8,793 bases of DNA, taken from the NCBI GenBank assembly GCA_030698575.1, contig JAUYMQ010000477.1:1-8793 (forward strand). Direction: 5' to 3'. The notes below the pieces were generated by a model, which worked only from the letters and a program-made list of their open reading frames with translations, was not told the origin of the DNA and searched no databases. The position numbers and the translations under genes are program-made. Below are positions 5,360 through 8,793 of this stretch, in pieces (within the stretch, counting starts at the first letter, position 1; every line of letters begins with the position of its first letter). The stretch is from Deltaproteobacteria bacterium (GTDB taxonomy: Bacteria; JAUYMQ01).

Positions 5360-6580
5360 GTGACCAGCAAGGGTGGCGGCAAGGATCGTGGCGGGCAGGA
5401 TCGGTCGGCGCCCTTCACCGTTTCGCGGCGAATCCTGCTCGGACCGGGGCCAAGCAACGTGCACCCACGCGTCCTGGATGCCCTCGCACAACCGCTGCTG
5501 GGCCATCTGGACCCGGAATTTCTCGCCCTGGCCGATGATACGCAGGCGCTTCTCCGCGAAACCTTCCGCACCACCAATGCCGTCACCTTTCCCGTATCGG
5601 GCACCGGAAGCGCGGGAATGGAATCCTGCTTCGTCAATCTGATCGAACCGGGGGATCGCGTTCTCGTCTGCGTGAACGGCGTGTTTGGCAACCGCATGGC
5701 GGACGTTGCAGCGCGCTCTGGCGCGGAAGTCGCGCGCGTCGAGGCTCCCTGGGGCCGCGCGATGGATCCCGACGCGGTCCTGTCCGCCGGCAGACAGTTC
5801 GGCCCCAAGATCATTGCCATGGTCCACGCCGAGACCTCCACCGGGGCGCTCACCCCGATTCCCCCGATCGCCGCGGCGGCCCGGGCCTGCGGAGCGCTCC
5901 TTGTCGCGGACACTGTGACGTCCCTTGCCGGCATACCCGTCGAGGTGGATCTCTGGGGCGTCGACGCGTGCTACAGCGGCACCCAGAAGTGCCTCTCCTG
6001 CCCCCCCGGCCTCGCGCCCGTCAGCTACTCGTCCACGGCGATCGAAGCGGTCCGGGCCAGGAAGAGCCGCGTGGCCTCCTGGTACCTCGATCTCACGATG
6101 CTCACTCGCTACTGGAGCGACGATCGGGTGTATCACCACACCGCGCCCATCTCGATGATCTACGCGCTCCGGGAAGCGCTCCGCCTCGTCCAGGAGGAGG
6201 GGCTCGAGGCCCGATGGGCCCGTCACGCGCTCCATCACCGCGCTCTCGCGGCGGGTCTCGAAGCCATGGAGCTTTCGCTCGTGGTTCCAGGAGAGGAACG
6301 GCTGCCCCAGTTGAACGCAATCGCGGTCCCGGAGGGCGTCGAGGACGCCCCCGTCCGCCGCCGGCTGCTCGAGGAGTTCGGCATCGAAATCGGGGCTGGC
6401 CTGGGCGTGTTCCAGGGCAAGGTCTGGCGCGTTGGCCTCATGGGCTACAGCGCCTCCCGCGAAAATGTGCTCGCGCTTCTCGAGGCGCTGGGCGTCATCC
6501 TGCCCGCACAGGGCCACCGTGTGGAGGCGCTAGCCGGCGTCGATGCGGCCGAGAAGCTCTACCGCGACGCCGGCGCCTGA
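5360..6580 (+). CDS. Class V PLP aminotransferase, alanine/serine-glyoxylate aminotransferase-like (AGXT type)
   Basis: 406 residues from GTG 5360, with GGAGG at 5351-5355. The first 20 residues are a Gly/Lys/Arg-rich leader before the conserved start LLGPGPSNVHPRV (26-38). The sequence tracks human AGXT closely. K210 in YSGTQKCLSCPPG is the lysine that binds PLP, D184 in VADTVTSL pairs with the PLP ring nitrogen, VSGTGSAGME (79-88) holds the phosphate-side loop, VYHHTAP (257-263) is the YHHT motif, and R357 in GKVWRVGLMGYSASRENV matches the substrate-carboxylate arginine. The tryptophan stacking on PLP in human AGXT is phenylalanine here (NGVFG, F109). The enzyme transfers an amino group from alanine or serine to glyoxylate, making glycine. 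Which donor is used cannot be read from sequence. glcD and glcE follow, and they make glyoxylate from glycolate, which strongly supports glyoxylate as the acceptor. The gap to glcD is 62 bp. Confidence 0.92.
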   Translation: MTSKGGGKDRGGQDRSAPFTVSRRILLGPGPSNVHPRVLDALAQPLLGHLDPEFLALADDTQALLRETFRTTNAVTFPVSGTGSAGMESCFVNLIEPGDRVLVCVNGVFGNRMADVAARSGAEVARVEAPWGRAMDPDAVLSAGRQFGPKIIAMVHAETSTGALTPIPPIAAAARACGALLVADTVTSLAGIPVEVDLWGVDACYSGTQKCLSCPPGLAPVSYSSTAIEAVRARKSRVASWYLDLTMLTRYWSDDRVYHHTAPISMIYALREALRLVQEEGLEARWARHALHHRALAAGLEAMELSLVVPGEERLPQLNAIAVPEGVEDAPVRRRLLEEFGIEIGAGLGVFQGKVWRVGLMGYSASRENVLALLEALGVILPAQGHRVEALAGVDAAEKLYRDAGA

Positions 6581-6642
6581 GCACGCGCAGCACCCCTGCC
6601 CGCCCCTTTGCCCGCTCCCTTCGCCGTGATACCGTTCCGGAG

Positions 6643-8067
6643 ATGCTGCCGGACGACAAGAAACGCGCGCTCGCGCGTGAGCTCTCCCAAATCGCGGGAT
6701 CCGCCCACGTCATCACCTCGCCCGTCGAGCTCGAGGCCTACGGCTACGACGCCTCGCTCGAATCAGCGCGCCCCGATCTCGTCGTTTTGCCCGCGTCGAC
6801 CGCGGAAGTGGCCGAGATCGTGCGCCTCGCCTGCGCCATGCGCGTCCCGGTCGTGGCGCGTGGCGCGGGCACAAGCGTATCGGGCGGTTCAGTCCCCGTG
6901 GAGGGAGGCGTGATGATCGCCTTCTCCCGGATGAACCGCATCCTCGAGATTGATCCCGAAAACCTCTGCGCCACCGTCGAGCCGGGGGTGGTCAATCTCG
7001 ATCTTTCTCGCGCGACCGCCCCACACGGGCTCCGCTATCTCCCCGACCCCTCCAGCCAGAAGACCTGCACGCTCGGCGGTAACGTGGCCGAGAACGCCGG
7101 AGGCCTGCTCTGCTTCCGGTACGGCGTGACCGTCAACCACGTCACCGGGCTGGAGCTTGTGACCGCCGACGGTGAGATCTGCCAGATCGGCGGCAAGGCG
7201 CCCGGCGCGCCGGGCTACGATCTGCTCGGCGTCCTCACCGGATCGGAGGGGACGCTCGGCATCTTCACCAAGATCACGGTGCGACTGATGCCCCTCCCCC
7301 GATCCTCCTGCACGGTGCTCGCAAGCTACGGCAGCGTCGACGAAGCCAGCGCCACGGTGGCGGAGGTCGTGGCCTCCGGGATCGTACCTGCCGCGCTCGA
7401 AATGATGGATCGCGAGATCATCCATGCGGTGGAAGCCTATGTTGGCGCGGGCTACCCCCTCGATGCCGAGGCGGTGCTCATCATGGAGCTCGAGGGCGAT
7501 CCACGCGCGGTAGAGGCGCAGGCCGTCCGCATCGACGCGATATGCAAACGGAACCAGGCGCGCGAGGTCCGCCTCTCGCGTGACGCCGAAGAGCGTGAGC
7601 GGCTCTGGTCGGGACGCAAGGGCGCGCTTGGAGCGGTCGCCAGGCTGCGCCCGCGCTACTACCTTCACGACGGCGTGGTGCCGCGGAGCCGTCTCGTCGG
7701 CACGCTCCGGGAGGTCCAGGCCATCGGGAAACGGTATCGTCTCCAGATCGTCAACGTATTTCACGCGGGGGATGGAAATCTGCATCCCATGATCCTCTTC
7801 GATACGCGCGACGCGGACGAAACCGCGCGCGTCCGCAAGGCGGGCGACGAGATCATCCGCGCCTGCGTGGCGGCCGGGGGAACCATCACGGGCGAGCACG
7901 GCATCGGGATCGAGAAGCGCCATCTCATGCCACTCATCTTCACCCCGGACGATCTCTCGGCCATGGCACGCCTGAAACACGCCTTCGATCCCGACGGACT
8001 TCTCAATCCGGGAAAGATATTCCCCACGGGCGCCCTCTGCGGCGACGTGAAGCCCGTAGCAGCCTGA
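6643..8067 (+). CDS. glcD: Glycolate oxidase subunit GlcD (FAD-linked)
   Basis: 474 residues from ATG 6643, the first normal start that keeps the whole domain. The GGAG of its ribosome binding site abuts the ATG directly, which is unusually close. The VAO/PCMH-type FAD domain is complete: RPDLVVLPASTAEVAEIV (43-60), VARGAGTSVSGG (71-82), DPSSQKTCTLGGNVAENAGG (135-154) and LTGSEGTLGIFTK (198-210). The C-terminal cap carries VFHAGDGNLHPMI (372-384), GTITGEHGIGIEK (413-425) and FDPDGLLNPGKIFP (448-461), typical of GlcD and D-lactate dehydrogenases. It oxidises glycolate (possibly also D-lactate or other 2-hydroxy acids) to the 2-oxo acid; in E. coli it works with GlcE and the iron-sulphur protein GlcF at the membrane. 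The adjacent glcE supports GlcD over a lone D-lactate dehydrogenase. E. coli GlcD is about 500 residues, so this is slightly short but complete. Confidence 0.93.
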   Translation: MLPDDKKRALARELSQIAGSAHVITSPVELEAYGYDASLESARPDLVVLPASTAEVAEIVRLACAMRVPVVARGAGTSVSGGSVPVEGGVMIAFSRMNRILEIDPENLCATVEPGVVNLDLSRATAPHGLRYLPDPSSQKTCTLGGNVAENAGGLLCFRYGVTVNHVTGLELVTADGEICQIGGKAPGAPGYDLLGVLTGSEGTLGIFTKITVRLMPLPRSSCTVLASYGSVDEASATVAEVVASGIVPAALEMMDREIIHAVEAYVGAGYPLDAEAVLIMELEGDPRAVEAQAVRIDAICKRNQAREVRLSRDAEERERLWSGRKGALGAVARLRPRYYLHDGVVPRSRLVGTLREVQAIGKRYRLQIVNVFHAGDGNLHPMILFDTRDADETARVRKAGDEIIRACVAAGGTITGEHGIGIEKRHLMPLIFTPDDLSAMARLKHAFDPDGLLNPGKIFPTGALCGDVKPVAA

Positions 8068-8073
8068 CCTCGC

Positions 8074-8082
8074 GGAGGGAGG
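8074..8082 (+). promoter_or_regulatory. Strong Shine-Dalgarno in front of a CTG codon (glcE start)
   Basis: GGAGGGAGG lies just after the glcD stop (8065-8067). Eight bases later, in the glcE frame, is CTG 8091-8093. No ATG, GTG or TTG occurs in that frame near it; the first are GTG 8229-8231 and ATG 8238-8240 inside the conserved domain. The spacing supports CTG as the initiation codon. Confidence 0.6.
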
Positions 8083-8090
8083 AAGCGGCC

Positions 8091-8793
8091 CTGGCCCATC
8101 ACGCACCGGATCTGGCCGCCCGCCTCGCCGCGCGGTTCGGCGATGATCGGATATCGACCGCCGATGACCCCCGCCCGTCCTTCGACGGCGCAACGCCGCG
8201 CGCGACCCTTTATCCCGCCAGCCCGCAGGAGGTGGCCGGCATGCTGGCTTTTGCCGCTGCCGAGAAGCTTCACCTGGCGCCGGTGGGCGGGGGCACGCGC
8301 GCCACACTCGGCAACCCGACGCAATCTCTCGACTTGCTTGTCTCCACGTCACGCCTCGATCGCATCACAGAGTACGCGCCCGACGATTTCGTCGTCACGG
8401 TGCAAGCCGGCGTGAGGCTCTCCCGGCTTCAGGCAGCCCTCGCGCCGCAGGCGCAGTGGTTCCCCCTCGATCCGCCCGCCACCGACCCCTCGACACTCGG
8501 CGGGATTCTGTCCGCCGACGCGAGCGGCCCCCATCGGTTTCTGCACGGGACGGCCCGGGATCTCGTGATCGGCGTCGAGGCCGCCCTCCCGAACGGCACG
8601 GTCGTCCGCTCGGGAGGCCGCGTCGTCAAGAACGTCGCGGGCTATGACTTCAAGAAGCTGTTCATCGGCGCCATCGGCACGCTGGGCGTCATCACATCGG
8701 TCTCCCTCAAACTGCAGGTGATCCCGGAGGACGAAACGCTAATCGCCGCCGGCTTCCCCGATTTCAAGAGCGCCGGAGCCGCGGCGGGCGCCC
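8091..8793 (+). CDS. glcE: Glycolate oxidase subunit GlcE, 5' part only (runs off the right edge)
   Basis: 234 residues are visible from the proposed CTG start and the frame is still open at the window end. This is a shorter FAD-binding PCMH-type protein: LYPASPQEVAGML (40-52), LAPVGGGTRATLG (62-74), DDFVVTVQAGVRLSRLQ (98-114), WFPLDPPATDPSTLGGILS (123-141), ARDLVIGVEAALPNGTVVRSGG (155-176) and VKNVAGYDFKKLFIGAIGTLGVIT (179-202). The P-x-x-x-x-x-TLGG and GG-x-V-x-KNVAGYD blocks are the GlcE signature and distinguish it from GlcD. With GlcD and GlcF it forms the glycolate dehydrogenase complex. It begins 23 bp after glcD and is almost certainly in the same operon; glcF would be expected next, outside this window. 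The oddity is the start: a strong ribosome binding site but CTG instead of ATG or GTG. Confidence 0.9.
   Translation, partial: MAHHAPDLAARLAARFGDDRISTADDPRPSFDGATPRATLYPASPQEVAGMLAFAAAEKLHLAPVGGGTRATLGNPTQSLDLLVSTSRLDRITEYAPDDFVVTVQAGVRLSRLQAALAPQAQWFPLDPPATDPSTLGGILSADASGPHRFLHGTARDLVIGVEAALPNGTVVRSGGRVVKNVAGYDFKKLFIGAIGTLGVITSVSLKLQVIPEDETLIAAGFPDFKSAGAAAGA

Noticed and set aside
5306-6517. Long minus-strand open frame (403 codons) opposite the aminotransferase
   Set aside because: The plus strand encodes a full AGXT-like enzyme including the PLP lysine, so the antisense frame is a shadow.
5968-6642. Upstream extension of the glcD frame inside the aminotransferase gene
   Set aside because: The frame stays open by composition only. 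The extension is Pro/Arg-rich shadow sequence, and GlcD similarity begins after ATG 6643.
6889-8352. Long minus-strand open frame (487 codons) opposite glcD/glcE
   Set aside because: It crosses two clearly recognised plus-strand genes and carries no motifs of its own.
1-8793. CRISPR array, tRNA/rRNA, insertion sequence, prophage or defence system
   Set aside because: I saw no regular direct repeats, tRNA-like cloverleaf, transposase, terminal inverted repeats or defence-type domains. The window reads as ordinary chromosome.

Overview
This is a dense, GC-rich stretch (my impression is about 65% G+C) of ordinary bacterial chromosome. It has short intergenic gaps and no mobile element, CRISPR array, tRNA or rRNA that I can see. 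The gene mix suggests a free-living, GC-rich Gram-negative-type bacterium: a stand-alone LON domain, a PilZ protein, a glycolate oxidase cluster and an AGXT-type aminotransferase. A proteobacterial/deltaproteobacterial, Nitrospinota, Tectomicrobia or Rokubacteria-like lineage would fit, but the window cannot settle this.

Layout. Positions 1-716 carry two plus-strand genes: the 3' end of a LON substrate-binding domain protein and a small zinc-ribbon protein with a perfect Shine-Dalgarno. From about 5215 down to 717, six minus-strand genes run in one direction with gaps of 13 to 84 bp: PilZ protein, HIT hydrolase, hotdog thioesterase, HD-type dNTP triphosphohydrolase, CutA, and a 522-residue helical-repeat protein of unknown function. 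The zinc-ribbon gene and the last minus-strand gene converge with stop codons touching (TGA|TCA, 714-719).

A short AT-rich divergent control region (about 5216-5359) separates this run from a plus-strand cluster: an AGXT-like glyoxylate aminotransferase, glcD, and glcE, which runs off the end of the window. Together these should oxidise glycolate to glyoxylate (GlcD/GlcE plus, presumably, GlcF beyond the window) and transaminate glyoxylate to glycine, a coherent glycolate-salvage operon. The minus-strand run looks like mixed housekeeping (nucleotide clean-up, acyl-CoA hydrolysis, c-di-GMP-type signalling) rather than one pathway.

I do not see a clearly new system. The points most worth checking are a 10-G tract near the start of the unknown 522-residue gene, the absence of a normal start codon for both the PilZ gene and glcE, and a consensus-like sigma70 promoter in the divergent region.
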